From Takakia lepidozioides (lineage: Eukaryota > Streptophyta > Takakiopsida > Takakiales > Takakiaceae): a DNA stretch of 64,000 nt. Shown here piece by piece: positions 52,546 through 62,978 of the stretch. The DNA lies in NCBI GenBank assembly GCA_030704615.1, contig CM060733.1, positions 65,970,001 through 66,034,000 on the forward strand. The letters run 5' to 3'. The notes beneath the pieces are model-generated. The model saw nothing but the letters and a program-made list of their open reading frames with translations, was not told the origin of the DNA and did not search any database. Both the position numbers and the translations under genes were made by a program. Position 1 is the stretch's first letter. Each line of letters begins with the position of its first letter.

Positions 52546-53126
52546 GTCTTTGCAGCTGATGTCAGACTGCCATGGTCAGGCCCTCCCCGTGCGGTCCTCT
52601 GACTGCGTATGAGAAGCTAAGGGAGACCTGCATTGCTCGCAACAAAGAGGTTGAGGCGGAGTTGTTTGGTTCGCACCCACTGTGAGTATATTGAGAGGCG
52701 GCTCACCCTAGTGTTGTGGCCTAAATCTCGCAGGAGAGCATTCCACCTCAACCGGAGTGCTCAACTGACCCGAATACTTTAGTTTGGGGTTGTCAGACAT
52801 CGCATTGCAGGGGCTTGTCATTAGGGTTTTTTTTTTAAAAATGTGAGAGGTCTACGGTTTAGCCTGAAATTGCCCGCATCCTTGTCTTTTGGGTTTACGA
52901 GTTTTTCTACATTCCCAGTGTTGGGATTGCATTGCTAAGTACACAGAATGATGGTTGTGAGGCGACGTCTGTCTCCACACTATCATGGCGCACCATGAAG
53001 AGAGCGGGATTGGTTAATTTCTTCATGGGGCGAGGATTGCAGGCTTCTTGCTCCGAAACCAAAGCGTGCTTGCCGTCGACCTCCACTACCCACGGGACCA
53101 CCCAGACGCAGTGGAAGGCTAGAAAC
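52546..53126. promoter_or_regulatory. Divergent intergenic region of the CACTA element
   Basis: About 0.58 kb separates the minus-strand Tnp2 start from the plus-strand TnpA-like start. It includes a T-run (52,829-52,837). No core promoter motif can be fixed, but head-to-head gene order implies promoters for both genes here. Confidence 0.35.
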
Positions 53127-55053
53127 AATGGCCGACGAGGCACGACAGTATGTAGACGAAGACGAGGAGGAGGATTTGTTGTGTGTCCCTGCGGGCGAGC
53201 ACACTGGCGATTCTAGCGAAGATATTCTTCGCCACCCAGCTCATGCACCCTCGCTTCCCTAGAAACGCCCGTCGCCGGCAAAATCACCATCTGTAAGCAC
53301 CTCCTCACTATGACGCCACATCTTCAGCATTTCTATGCATTCACATGCTCAGCATACCCATGAAGGAAGCATGCAAATGTACAGAACGTGTCTGAGACTT
53401 TCTTAGCATTCCAGGATGTAAATGCACTTCCCACACAGAAGAGGTTGAAAGGTGGAAGCCACAGAAAATCTGGCAGTGGACGTGGCACAACTTTGAATGC
53501 AATCACATTTGGAAAGTTCTCACTTTGGGAATTTCACATTGGGGAGATGGCATTGCTAGAAAAATTGGGATGTAGGAAGGAAGGGATGCCCGAGCATATA
53601 GGCAGTGAAACCCCACAATGGGATAGGAAATCAACCCCTTTTGCTATATCTTCATCGTGTACATAGTTTGGGTTAAAGTCAAAGGCTCTTACTAAGAGGT
53701 TGATACATAGTGATGTTTCTGTTTACAACTAAAATGCAATGTCCATTCAAATGAGTCCATCTACCCACTGATGCAAGTACTTGTATGCACGCTTTGATAC
53801 AAGCATGCCAATGGTTTTTGAGGTCTCCCCACTAGGTAGGCTTTGGAATTGGCCATGTAGATTTGGCTCAGCCCCCACTTTTCTGAATGGGTAAACAGAA
53901 GTGTGGGGCACCTGATGAGTCTGAGGGGATGAGGACCTGCTCATAGGAGGATGAGTACAATCAAAGCTTTAAAATGGCAGGTGCACGGCGTTAATTTGTT
54001 CTAAGTTGCCATGATTTCATTTGAATGCTTTGATTGACTTTAATGTTTGAATTGGTTTTTATTCTGTGCAGGCCAGGAAGAGGCGAGCTTCCATCGAAGG
54101 CGCTGCAGCTGTGGTGGGCAGTCCATCGGGGCGGGGGTTGTTCAAACAAGTCAACCCTGCTACAAACAAGTCCCCAAGCGCAGAACGACCACCTCCACGA
54201 CCTATTCCACAGTACCCTCCGTACACACATTACCCACATGCCTACCCCACCCCCGATCAGTATGGCGCTGCGGGCCCTTACAACCCGCACATCCAATACA
54301 AGCCCCCTCCAGGTGGTTACCCACAGCAGCCATATGCCCATTCTCCTCCACCTATTCCCCCTTACCTCCTAGACCCACATGCTTACCCGGCATCTACACG
54401 TCCACCATACGAACCTTTTGGGCCATACGGTGGGCGATACTGTCCCGCCCCCCATTCCCCATGGCAACCCCCAGCTGCCCCACCACCTGAGGTGGCAAAG
54501 GAAGAGACCCCTATGACCAAGAAGGAGCGAGCTAATGCTTTGAGGCGGGCGAACAGGCGTGCCAGGGCAGAGGCAATCCGAAACCATGATGCGCGAGACG
54601 AAGATGGACTCCCCCCTCAAGTGCTTCCGGTTGACAAAGCTGGAGAGCCCATTGGACCAGCACGCAATACCTGGCATGCAGCCCTCAAAGGCCAGATGTG
54701 GCGTTTGTGTGACATGTCAATGCATATTGCAGCGCAGGATGAATCTGTCATTGAAGAAATATATAGGATTCTAAACTCTACATTTGCGTACACGCCACGT
54801 GGTCTTGACTATGAGCACATGAGGAAGACACTTGGCATTGCCTTGAAAACCAAAGACACGAGATCCATGCAATGTACAAGGCAGGCGAGGGGAGGCCTGC
54901 GCATCTGAAGGAAGCTCATTGGGACAGGCTGGTATCGTATTGGCAGACAGCAGGATTCAACGCAAAAAGTGCCCTCATGAAGGTTGCAAATTCATCAATC
55001 AAGAAGCCTTCAAAAACAGGACGTGGTGGGAAGGCATCTGTTGAGGCTCGGCT
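53127..55053 (+). pseudogene. TnpA-like (Ptta/En/Spm) gene, 5' exons
   Basis: Exon 1 (53,127-53,292) starts MADEARQYVDEDEEEDLLCV, contains a TAG near 53,262, and ends at a GTAAGC donor. An intron of about 0.78 kb follows. Exon 2 (54,072-55,053) reads ARKRRASIEGAA, a Pro/Tyr-rich stretch (YPPYTHYPHAYPTPDQYGAA), a basic helix KKERANALRRANRRARAEAI, then ALKGQMWRLCDMSMHIAAQD, LNSTFAYTPRGLDYEHMRKT, and after a one-base shift near 54,865 HWDRLVSYWQTAGFNAKSAL and KPSKTGRGGKASVEARL. This last part resembles the plant transposase 24 family that accompanies Tnp2. TnpA-type proteins bind subterminal repeats and repress the element promoter. A LINE lies directly after. Confidence 0.6.
53293..54071. other. 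Intron 1 of the TnpA-like gene
   Basis: Bounded by GTAAGC and a TGTGCAG acceptor. A small frame at 53,388-53,666 has no recognised match, and no palindrome array was seen. Confidence 0.45.
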
Positions 55054-55115
55054 TGTAAGTTCACACACCAGCCTTTTTGCCCTCTTTGCCTTGGCTGATT
55101 GTTGTTTATAATGTG

Positions 55116-56935
55116 AAACAGGCTAAGTCCTGGCAGAAGAGAGTAGAAAAGATTCTCAAGGACCTGGACCTGGATCCGCAAGTATTGACCCAGCTGGATA
55201 AATCTGACTTAGAGGCTGTAGTGTCTGAAGGCATGTCTGTTGCCATCAGATTGTCTGATGAAAATGAAGTTAGGCAGAGAACTTCCCTGAAGTTGTTTCC
55301 AGTCAGTGACATGGGGGTGGACATCTTGGATGACCTCAAGGGTCTACCCACAAGTTGGAAGTAGACTGAAATTTAAACTCAGGGCAGGAAGCCTACCTTT
55401 GAACAACAAACAGAAGCAGAGAGGAAAGGGAGAGTGCAATTGTCCGTAGTGTGGGCAATCTGAAGACAATATTCATTTTCTGATACACTGTCCGGGGTTC
55501 TCTCACCAAAGAGACGTTGTCTTCAATTCAATCAAGGGAATTGTGCCTGTACCCCTGTTTACCAACTTTGAAACTCTCGAGGCTGAGCCAAAAGCCGCGG
55601 CCCTCCTGAGGCCTAGTTTTGGGGCAAATCACACCCAGCAGATTGATGCTTGTGTGAAGGGTTTTCTAGAGGATATCTGGAAAACCCGGATTAAATCTTT
55701 ATATGAAGGTAAGTCTTACTACCAACGTCAACCCCTGACTGAGGTAGGTTCTGTTCCTTTTGTTCCCGCTCAAACTGGGCGTGGGGTCAATGGCCAGAAG
55801 GCTACGGCAAACAACGTCTTATGAGTACAATGTATAATGGGGTGTCCATTTCCCCCATTTTACACCATGTTAGGAGGGAAGTACGAAGTGCCACCAGGCT
55901 TTGTCATTGAATTCTCCAAATTATGTCCCCGGCAATCAGGTTTTTCTTGAAGGGGTGTTGCCTGTGGAGTGAACTAAAGTGTTCATTCACCTTGTCGCAA
56001 GGTGCTTGTAGGCTTTTCTTTAAGGGGGGACCTGCCTTGGAGTACAGATCTGCTATATGGGTTGATAGCTCCAACCAGGCTAAGTCTCTAGAATCCATTC
56101 AAGTGGGGGTGCTTAAGGAGTGTATGTCAGCATGCTCCAAAACAGCCAATGTGGTTGTTCGGGGTGAGTTTGGCATTCCATCCTTAAGCTCCCGACGAGA
56201 TGAATTCAAGGTCAGATGGTGGGGTCAGCTGCAACATATGCCCAACACCAGATATCCTAAGTTGATCGACTCTATATCTTGGAAACAGGACCGCCCTGTC
56301 AAACAGGCTAAGTCCTGGCAGAAGAGAGTAGAAAAGATTCTCAAGGACCTGGACCTGGATCCGCAAGTCTTGACCCTGCTGGATAAATCTGCCTTAGAGG
56401 CTGTAGTGTCTGAAGCCATGTTTGTTGCCATGAGATTGTCTGATGAAATGAAGTTAGGCAGAGAACTTCCCTGAACTTCTTTCTAGTCAGTGACATGGGG
56501 GTGGACATCTTGGATGACCTCAAGGGTCTACCCACTCTCGGCACTAGACTGAAATTTAAACTCAGGGCAGGAAGCAAGCCTACCTTTGAACAGCAAACAG
56601 AAGCAGAGAGGAAAGGGAGAGTGCAATTGTCCGTTGTGTGGGCAATCTGAAGACAGTATTCATTTTCTGATACACTGTCCGGGGTTCTCTCACCAAAGAG
56701 ACGCTGTCTTCAATTCAATCAAGGGAATTGTGCCTGTACCCCTGTTCACCAACTTTGAAAGTTGAGAGGCTGAGCCAAAAGCCCAGGCCTTCCTGAGGCC
56801 TAGTTTTTGGGCAAATCACACACAGCAGATTGATGCTTGTGTGAAGGGTTTTCTAGAGGATATCTGGAAAACCCGGATTATTGGATTACTAGAAAACCCG
56901 GATTACCCGAACCTGGCAAAGTTGTGAAGTGGGTG
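55116..56935 (+). mobile_element. LINE 3' fragments, tandem and 1,185 bp apart
   Basis: Sequence from about 55,116 recurs from about 56,301 with few changes, over some 580 bases: AKSWQKRVEKILKDLDLDPQ, then KLKFKLRAG, CPxCG with EDxIHFLIHCPGF (zf-RVT), and ending VKGFLEDIWKTR. Between them (55,860-56,300) is the adjacent upstream LINE sequence (FFLKGCC, AIWVDSSNQAKSLESIQ, FGIPSLSSRRDEF, WWGQLQHMPNTRYPKLIDSI). The second copy is therefore a longer 5'-truncated LINE end, the first a shorter one. Many stops. It splits the TnpA-like gene. Confidence 0.75.
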
Positions 56936-57469
56936 GGGTCCTCATTTTACATACCAATCTGTAAGTGTGGATAGAGGAGGGTCTGATCAGAGTTGTCGTG
57001 CAATGATGATGTCAGGGCAGTATTTGAAACTGCAATAGTGAGAGTGAGTGTGAGTGTTAACATGACTTTTTGTGGTCATTAACATAGGGTAGTGTTGTGC
57101 TGGTGATTACTCTTCTGCATTAGCTGCATTTGTCACTCAGCTCTCTGTATTACTGCAGACATAGTGACTAGGTTAGTGGGCGCGGGGATACCAATATTGG
57201 TTGCATCCCAACAGTATGTCTGACAAACCTCTGTTCAATCACTGTTGTCACAGAATGGTATGTCGCTCGTCAGGTTGACCATGCTAGCATACTGAGCTGG
57301 TACATGACAAATGCAGGCAAAGGAGCGAGGCCGAAGTCCATCGTTGCATGAAATCCAGGAAGGTTCAGTAAGCAGAACATTGACCAGCGAGCGGATGGTG
57401 AGATCCACGTGATCATTCTTTCTCCCATTTTTTGTCGATTATTTTGTTCTAGGCATTTTCCCTACCAAC
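56936..57469. other. Non-coding stretch before the FCP1-like exon
   Basis: Probably intron of the TnpA-like gene or remnant of the LINE insertion. GAGTGAGTGTGAGTG at about 57,040 is a short simple repeat. No gene is seen. A polypyrimidine tract and TTCTAG near 57,445 may be the acceptor of the next exon. Confidence 0.4.
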
Positions 57470-58706
57470 GGCATGATGTTCTCATGTTGTTCATGGACTT
57501 GCGTGGACCTGGCAGGAGGGGACCTCTGGGTATTCAGCAATTGCTCGCAAAGTGGAGGATATGGAAAGAGCACAGGGTGCACAACACAAAGATATGATGG
57601 ATTTGAAGGCTACAATATCGCATGTGATGATGTACCAGAAGGCCATGGCTGAGAAATTTGGGATCAGCATTTCCTCACCTGCCTTAGTGGGCTCATCCAT
57701 AGCAAACAGCTCGTGCATCGCTGGCCCTTCAGCCTCAAGACGTCTGGAGGACAGGTTTGACTTGCCTGGCATGTCACCAGGTAACGTCACTCCCGTTGAT
57801 GCATTCGAGGATGATGTGCAGGTGGAGCATGTTGGCCCAGGTGGAGGGGACGACACCCCTACCAAGGAACTTACGCGTCCTCGTGCAGTTCTGTCACACT
57901 GTGCGGTAGTGGAGGCGCATGCAGAACTCCGGCCTGCTGCTGTCGCGGTGGGGGCATCTGAGACAACCCTGGACATTGACCTTGTTTCCCCGCGGGCAGA
58001 TATTACCCAGCAACCCACGGTTGTCACTTCCACTCCCAACCTTCAATTAATGTCGGAGAATGTCGTGCACACAATAGTGGAGAAGGGCAAGCATTTGCTC
58101 ATCCTAGATATTAATGGATTGTTGTGTGAGTGCGTCCATGTCGGGAGCGGTAATGCGTTTGTGGTTCCAAATGGCCTTGAGCACAAATTATGTGGTAGCA
58201 AGATGGTCGTTGTAAGGCCTGGTTGCAAAGCTTTTTTGGACAAGTGTTTCGAACACTTTGAAGTGGCAGCATGGTCTTGTATGCAACCACGTAACTTCCT
58301 ACCCACAGTGGACTGGCTTTTCCATGGGCACCGTGACCTTGCATTCAAGTGGGATGGGGGATATTGTGAGCAGTCCACTGACATGGATGGGAGCCTGCCC
58401 ATGAAACCACGGTTTCTGAAGAACCTATCTACAGTGTGGCGGGACAACTGTGTCTGGAATCCTGAAACCACTCTTCTTGTTGACGACACACCGCACAAGG
58501 GGTCAAAAAATCCAGCATACAGCGCCATTTTCCCACTGCCTTGGAGAAGTCGTTCTGTAGAGGCGCACAATGATAATTTCCTTCTGACCAGCTTATGGCC
58601 CTTCTTGGAGGGGGCAGCTAAGGCTCCGAGCATTCCAGAATATCTCAAAGGGCAACCCACATTTGGGCAACAAGCTATCAGCCCTCGAGCCATTCAGCCT
58701 CGCCAG
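57470..58706 (+). CDS. FCP1/NIF-type HAD phosphatase-like exon of the CACTA gene
   Basis: A long open exon; residue numbers start at 57,552. Residues 1-38 look like a coiled coil (MMDLKATISHVMMYQKAMAE). About 140 residues of low-complexity linker follow. From residue 180 an FCP1-homology domain appears: HLLILDINGLLCE (nucleophile Asp186; the second acid of the usual DxDx is Asn188), VRPGCKAFLDKCFEHFEVAA, WSCMQPRN, LAFKWDGGYCEQ, LKNLSTVWRDN and TLLVDDTPHKGSKNP with Asp311-Asp312. FCP1-type enzymes dephosphorylate Ser/Thr residues, for instance in the RNA polymerase II tail; Asn for the second Asp is seen in plant relatives and may lower activity. It ends at a GTAACA donor (58,707). Position and strand make it part of the TnpA-like gene. 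Confidence 0.7.
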
Positions 58707-58957
58707 GTAACATACTTTGTAGTGTGGTACACAGTGCCAGACATTAGAGGCATTTTTGTGTGACTCCCTTGTGCCATTGCCAGCCTCATTTGTGCTTAAG
58801 TTGTGGCAGTAAAACATGTTGTGATAGAGTTTGTCAAATTACTGTCGCAGTGTCAACTGTAGGCATTGACAGTTTGGGTGCATCTTATTGTGTTAGTGTA
58901 ATTTGAGTTCCCAGTGTAGATAATATACATTTTTGGTGCTTGTTGGTTGGTTGTAGG

Positions 58958-59482
58958 TGCTTGGCCACGAACGAGGCCCCCCAAATCAAAGGGCAGCACA
59001 CCTTCACCCTTTGAGGAAGCCGACACCACTGATCCCTGATTCGCAGAATGGGGTAAGTGTATGCATCTGCTATTCTCCCCTTCCCGACCTGGATAGACAA
59101 ATTGTTATTAGCTCCTTGTAGACCTTGTAGACACAATACGTTCCACGATCCATGTTCCACAATTCTCATGCAATCTGCCATGTTTGGGCTGGGATGGCAG
59201 TTCGTGGTGGGAGACCATGTCAAGCTCATAGACACTGTTTCGCGATCAACAGCCGGATCTGGCCGCATTGCTGGTCTCCAAGGGATGGAGGTGAGTGAAG
59301 GGTACCCTGTTGTGCCAGAAGGCTATGTGGCCATCCACATTGATGATGTCCGCATTCCCAATGCCCCTCTACCATATCACAACAAATCCATGAAGCCTCA
59401 TCACACTGAGTTGGGAGACACTGTAGGTTACATTACTGTGTGGAGTGACAAACTAGTGAAGACCTTGCAGACAAAGAGATGA
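58958..59482 (+). CDS. C-terminal exons of the TnpA/FCP1-like gene
   Basis: Exon 58,958-59,052 follows a TTGTAG acceptor and ends at GTAAGT. The final exon starts after an acceptor near 59,125 and reads MFGLGWQFVVGDHVKLIDTV, GSGRIAGLQG, EGYVAIHIDDVRIP, GDTVGYITVWSDKLVKTL and a stop at 59,480. Alternation of short hydrophobic strands with Gly suggests a small beta-barrel such as KOW or SH3, but I cannot name the family. It is open throughout. Non-coding sequence from 59,483 follows. Confidence 0.5.
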
Positions 59483-60699
59483 GGCAGGTCGGCTAGCATC
59501 GTGGATTTCTTGGGGATTTCCACCTGTGCCTCATCCGGATTTGGCAACTACGGTAACTTATAGTAGTGACAGTTTCTCTGAATTGACTGTCCAATTTTGA
59601 TAGCAATCACATGTTGGATTTTCTCATGCATGTTGTTGCAAACTTATGCCTCATTAATGAGCAATGTGGTGGTAGGTGGTATGTCCCCATTGCACACACT
59701 ATGGTTGGTTATGTTGTTGCTGTTCATATGTGGTTGATAATGGTGATGCTGGATGGTGATGTTGCTGCTATTGTGGTCTTTCAGAATTACGTCCGTGCCA
59801 CTTTTGTGCCACTTCTGTGCCTAAAGTCTTGCTGTATACATGATTGTGATGTTGTATGGCATATGCACGTGGCACCCTATTGGCTGCCTCTGTGGCATAT
59901 CCACGTGTCCGTCTAGAGTCATAACCATGAGTACCGAACCCAATATGATACGTGTATGAGCATATTACATTCCGACACGTGACCCCCTAAGGTCCCCGCG
60001 CAGTTGGTCCTATGACTCCATATGCAGAACGTCCAGTCAAATGTATGTCTACGAAGCAGCACGTGAGGTTTAGAGGATCGTGCACGTGGCACCACCTGGG
60101 ACTACAACGTCCTCATGGAATCCCCTGTTCATGGAATATACTGTACTGCGCCAGTCGTAGGTATGACTGGCAAGAATCCACCACAGCTCTCGAAAGTCCA
60201 GCACGTGGGCACACACGAACGTGGCATATGGTGTCCCCAGATGCTGCCACGTGTTGACCCCAAATTTCCCCCCATGAAGACATACATGTGACTGCAAAGC
60301 CCCGTCCCCCACAGTGACACATGGCAATGATATGTCGCACCACGCGTTTCTTCTATGACGCGACACGTGCTGTCGTTTAATTCCCTCGTCCGCTGTCATA
60401 GCTGGCAGTGAGGGCTGGCGTCGCAGTCTGACACGTGGCATGTTCTGTAGCCACCACGTGTCTGTCTGACACCGCGGCTGACATGGACTACACTGTCCGT
60501 TCAGTCATTCAGTAATGCCAGCGTGTATGACTACCCCCACAGCTGCTCTGGCGCCACGTGACAGCCAGCCTGGAGAGTCATATCTGCCATGTCACAACTG
60601 ACTAGGTCTTTACGTCTTCAGAGTCAGGAAGTCGTAAATGGCTTCCATGACTGTATTTGTAGTCATAACACAGAGACGTAAAAGCCGCTTTTTGTTGTA
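59483..60699. repeat. CACGTG palindrome array
   Basis: Eleven CACGTG hexamers start at 59,866, 59,902, 59,976, 60,060, 60,083, 60,202, 60,248, 60,364, 60,432, 60,455 and 60,555, many as CACGTGGCA or CCACGTGTC. By chance under one would be expected in 700 bases. GTCATGACT/AGTCAT-type words (about 60,010, 60,640 and 60,660) are also repeated. The first 380 bases (59,483-59,865) show nothing else. The array lies between the CACTA gene end and the next gene P exon, whose acceptor is at about 60,694. Confidence 0.85.
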
Positions 60700-60981
60700 G
60701 TGAAGGCTAGGGAGGACAGAAGGATAAGGAAAGAGTTGGTAGCAACTGAGACAGGTAGACGGGTGCAAAAGTTCATATGTGATTCAGCGGATGAGAGCGA
60801 TGCAGACAGGGAGGACGACAACCCAACGGAGGTGAGATGGTCGGTTCCACAAGGGGAAGATGGGATTTTTGAAAGCCTGGCCAACGAGCAGTCCGCAGGA
60901 CATGAGAAAGGCAATGACGGGGTGGAAGCGGAGCAGGACAGTCAAGGACAGGACGACGATAGTGATGATTTTCAAGATTAG
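60700..60981 (+). pseudogene. Gene P, C-terminal exon (copy E)
   Basis: Open frame of 93 residues after a TTGTTGTAG acceptor: REDRRIRKELVATETGRRVQ, FICDSADESDADREDDN, EVRWSVPQGEDGIFESLANE and an acidic tail ending DDSDDFQD. It matches copy F at 700-900, including the VRW motif. No earlier gene P exons were found to the left; the nearest coding sequence there is the CACTA gene, so either they are deleted or this exon is used by the CACTA gene. Function is unknown; the acidic, conserved tail suggests a protein-interaction role. Confidence 0.65.
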
Positions 60982-61926
60982 TAGAATTTTAATTAACTCT
61001 CTGTACATTTAAATTCTCTTCCAGAGTATATAAAGGAAATTATCCCCGTCCTTCATGTCCCCTCTCCCATGTGCTTCTCAACGACACCATCGTCCAAACC
61101 ACGTCCCTCCCAAAATCGGAAATGCGGCACCACATTTCCATGTCGGAACGGAAATGTAGCAACTGCAAAAACCTCGTTTGGAAATGCGGCACCGCATTTC
61201 CAAAACCGGGGCAAGAACAATTTTTCGTTTCATGGTTTGGACATCAGAAACTGTTCGGCCGAACAGAAATGCGGTGCCGCATTTCCGTTTTTGACACGGC
61301 AGTTTTGCCGATTGCCAGCTCCTTCCATGGAGGTAAATGGAAATGCCACCCCGCATGCGGAGGTCGAACACGTTATTTAAATGGCGGACATGGAAATGCG
61401 GTGCCGCATTTCCATTTTGGAAATGGAAGTTTTTCCAACTCCAGACCCATCGACGGAACTGCGGCTCCGCATTCCATGATGCTGGACGGGAATGCGGCAC
61501 CGCATTCCATTGTCCAATAAGAAATTTTGATGACGTACATGGAAATGCGGCGCCGCATTTCCAGAACGGACATCGTTGTTTGTCCAATTCCAGACCCTTG
61601 GACGGAAATGCGGCACCGCATTCCATTGTCCAATACGAAATTTTGATGACGGACATGGAAATGCGGTGCCGCATTTCCAGAACGGACATCGTTGATTGTC
61701 CAATTCCAAACCCTTCCACGGAAATGCGGCACCACATTCCATTGTCCAAGAAGAAAATTTGATGACGGACATGGAAATGCGGTGCCGCATTTCCAGAACG
61801 GACATGGACAAGCATTGGCGATTGGACATGCTTGGCCAATTCAAGGTCTAATATGGAAATGCAGTGCCGCATTTCCAATTCGAAGTATGGTAATGCCATG
61901 TCAAGAAATGAAATGCGGTACAGCAT
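60982..61926. repeat. ATGCGGCACCGCAT palindrome array 2
   Basis: About thirteen full or near copies of ATGCGGCACCGCAT/ATGCGGTGCCGCAT start at 61,122, 61,184, 61,269, 61,343, 61,396, 61,492, 61,545, 61,608, 61,661, 61,724, 61,777, 61,859 and 61,913. From 61,545 to 61,800 a unit of about 116 bases with two palindromes each is repeated (shared phrases AATTTTGATGACGGACATGG and CCAGAACGGACATCG). Same motif as at 43.25 kb. No gene. Confidence 0.92.
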
Positions 61927-62420
61927 TTCCGTTACGACCACAATGGAGGAAAGGGAGCTGCCAGAAATCGCTGCATGGAGAAAAATGAAATGCGGACCCA
62001 CGGACCGCATTGACCCTCGCCCTCACCTCGCTCAAAGTGGTAATAGCCCTCCAAATACTCCATTGCGCGCAAATACTCCCGCTTGATTCTAGAAGCGTCA
62101 GTGAAAACAGAGAGCCAGACAATGATGTCTCGTGATTCTGGTTTGAATATAGCATAATCGTGGCCATGATAAGGGCAGTTAGCAGGATTTCGGCGGCACG
62201 GCATCCTTGAAAAAGATTAGCGGAGTATGCTCAATGACAACAGCTCCCGGATGGAGAAGGCAGCAGCGCCGTGGCTGGAAGAAGTTCAAGCAAACGCTGC
62301 AATTCCTCACAAACATTCCAGGGCACATTTAATTTCCCCCCTACAAGAACCTGCACGGATGAAGATTGGTTGCTCCATGAATGTAGCCGTTTCAGTTTCC
62401 TTCCGTGTAGGCTCGCCCTC
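61927..62420 (-). pseudogene. Gene Q copy 3
   Basis: The minus strand reads ETETATFMEQPIFIRAGSC (62,400-62,345), then, with frame changes, CRRNPANCPYHGHDYAIFKP, DIIVWLSVFTDASRIKREY and LEGYYHFERGEGEGQCGPW (62,190-62,000), after which the homology with copies 1 and 2 stops, about 75 bases before the last palindrome. The remaining half (RWNCC and GDIR parts) is missing. It gives the uninterrupted form of the string split in copy 2. Confidence 0.5.
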
Positions 62421-62978
62421 AAATGCCAACTTCTTGGCAGAGCTAGTCCCAGACCGAACTGACTTGGGAACCTGGACGACCGGTGACTTGGTAGCAGTAG
62501 CAGCAGTCGCAAGACCTTGCACAAAGTCATCGTCGGAGTCACTCCCTTGGGGCCCGTCCTGCGCCTCCTCTGGTGCCCCGGTGGTTTTCTGTTTTTTGGG
62601 GTTATTGTACTCCCATGTTTCCGTGTCCTTTTCTTTTGTCCTTTATTCTTCTCATTCAATTTCTCTTGAATACCTGCCTAAGCAAGCTATGCCGCTTTCC
62701 TGGACTGGGCAAGCGCTCTCGCCTCCTTTGGACCCAACGGAGGCAGCGGAGCCCGGTTTCGTCGAGCCTCAGCATCCAGCTTCAATTGAAACTCGGATGG
62801 GTCGAGCGAGCCGGGCGGAAGGTCCACATACCAAGGGCAGTCGCGCAAATGTTCCAGATGCCACTCCTTCACGATAACGTCAGTGTACATGAAGTCAGCC
62901 CTAGGGTTCCTCCATGCGAGGAAGAATGGCGGCTCGAAGGATAGATGTCTTTTCTCCAAAAGGGAGAACTTGCAGTAC
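62421..62978 (-). pseudogene. Gene P copy D, PPFF exon and linker
   Basis: The exon starts after a GCAG acceptor at 62,979 and reads RYCKFSLLEKRHLSFEPPFF, LAWRNPRADFMYTDVIVKEW, HLEHLRDCPWYVDLPPGSLD, then a Glu/Arg/Pro linker with a stop or frame change near 62,687, and further DSDDDFVQGLATAATATKSP (about 62,550-62,490). It matches copies A and B up to the linker. After the linker, copies A and B continue into the methyltransferase-like region, whereas here the sequence runs straight into gene Q. That could be a genuine domain swap or a rearrangement. Confidence 0.6.

Noticed and set aside
61078-62010. A 310-codon minus-strand frame through the palindrome array
   Set aside because: Its repetitive peptide (AAPHFHV, MRHRIS) is just the translated palindrome repeat.
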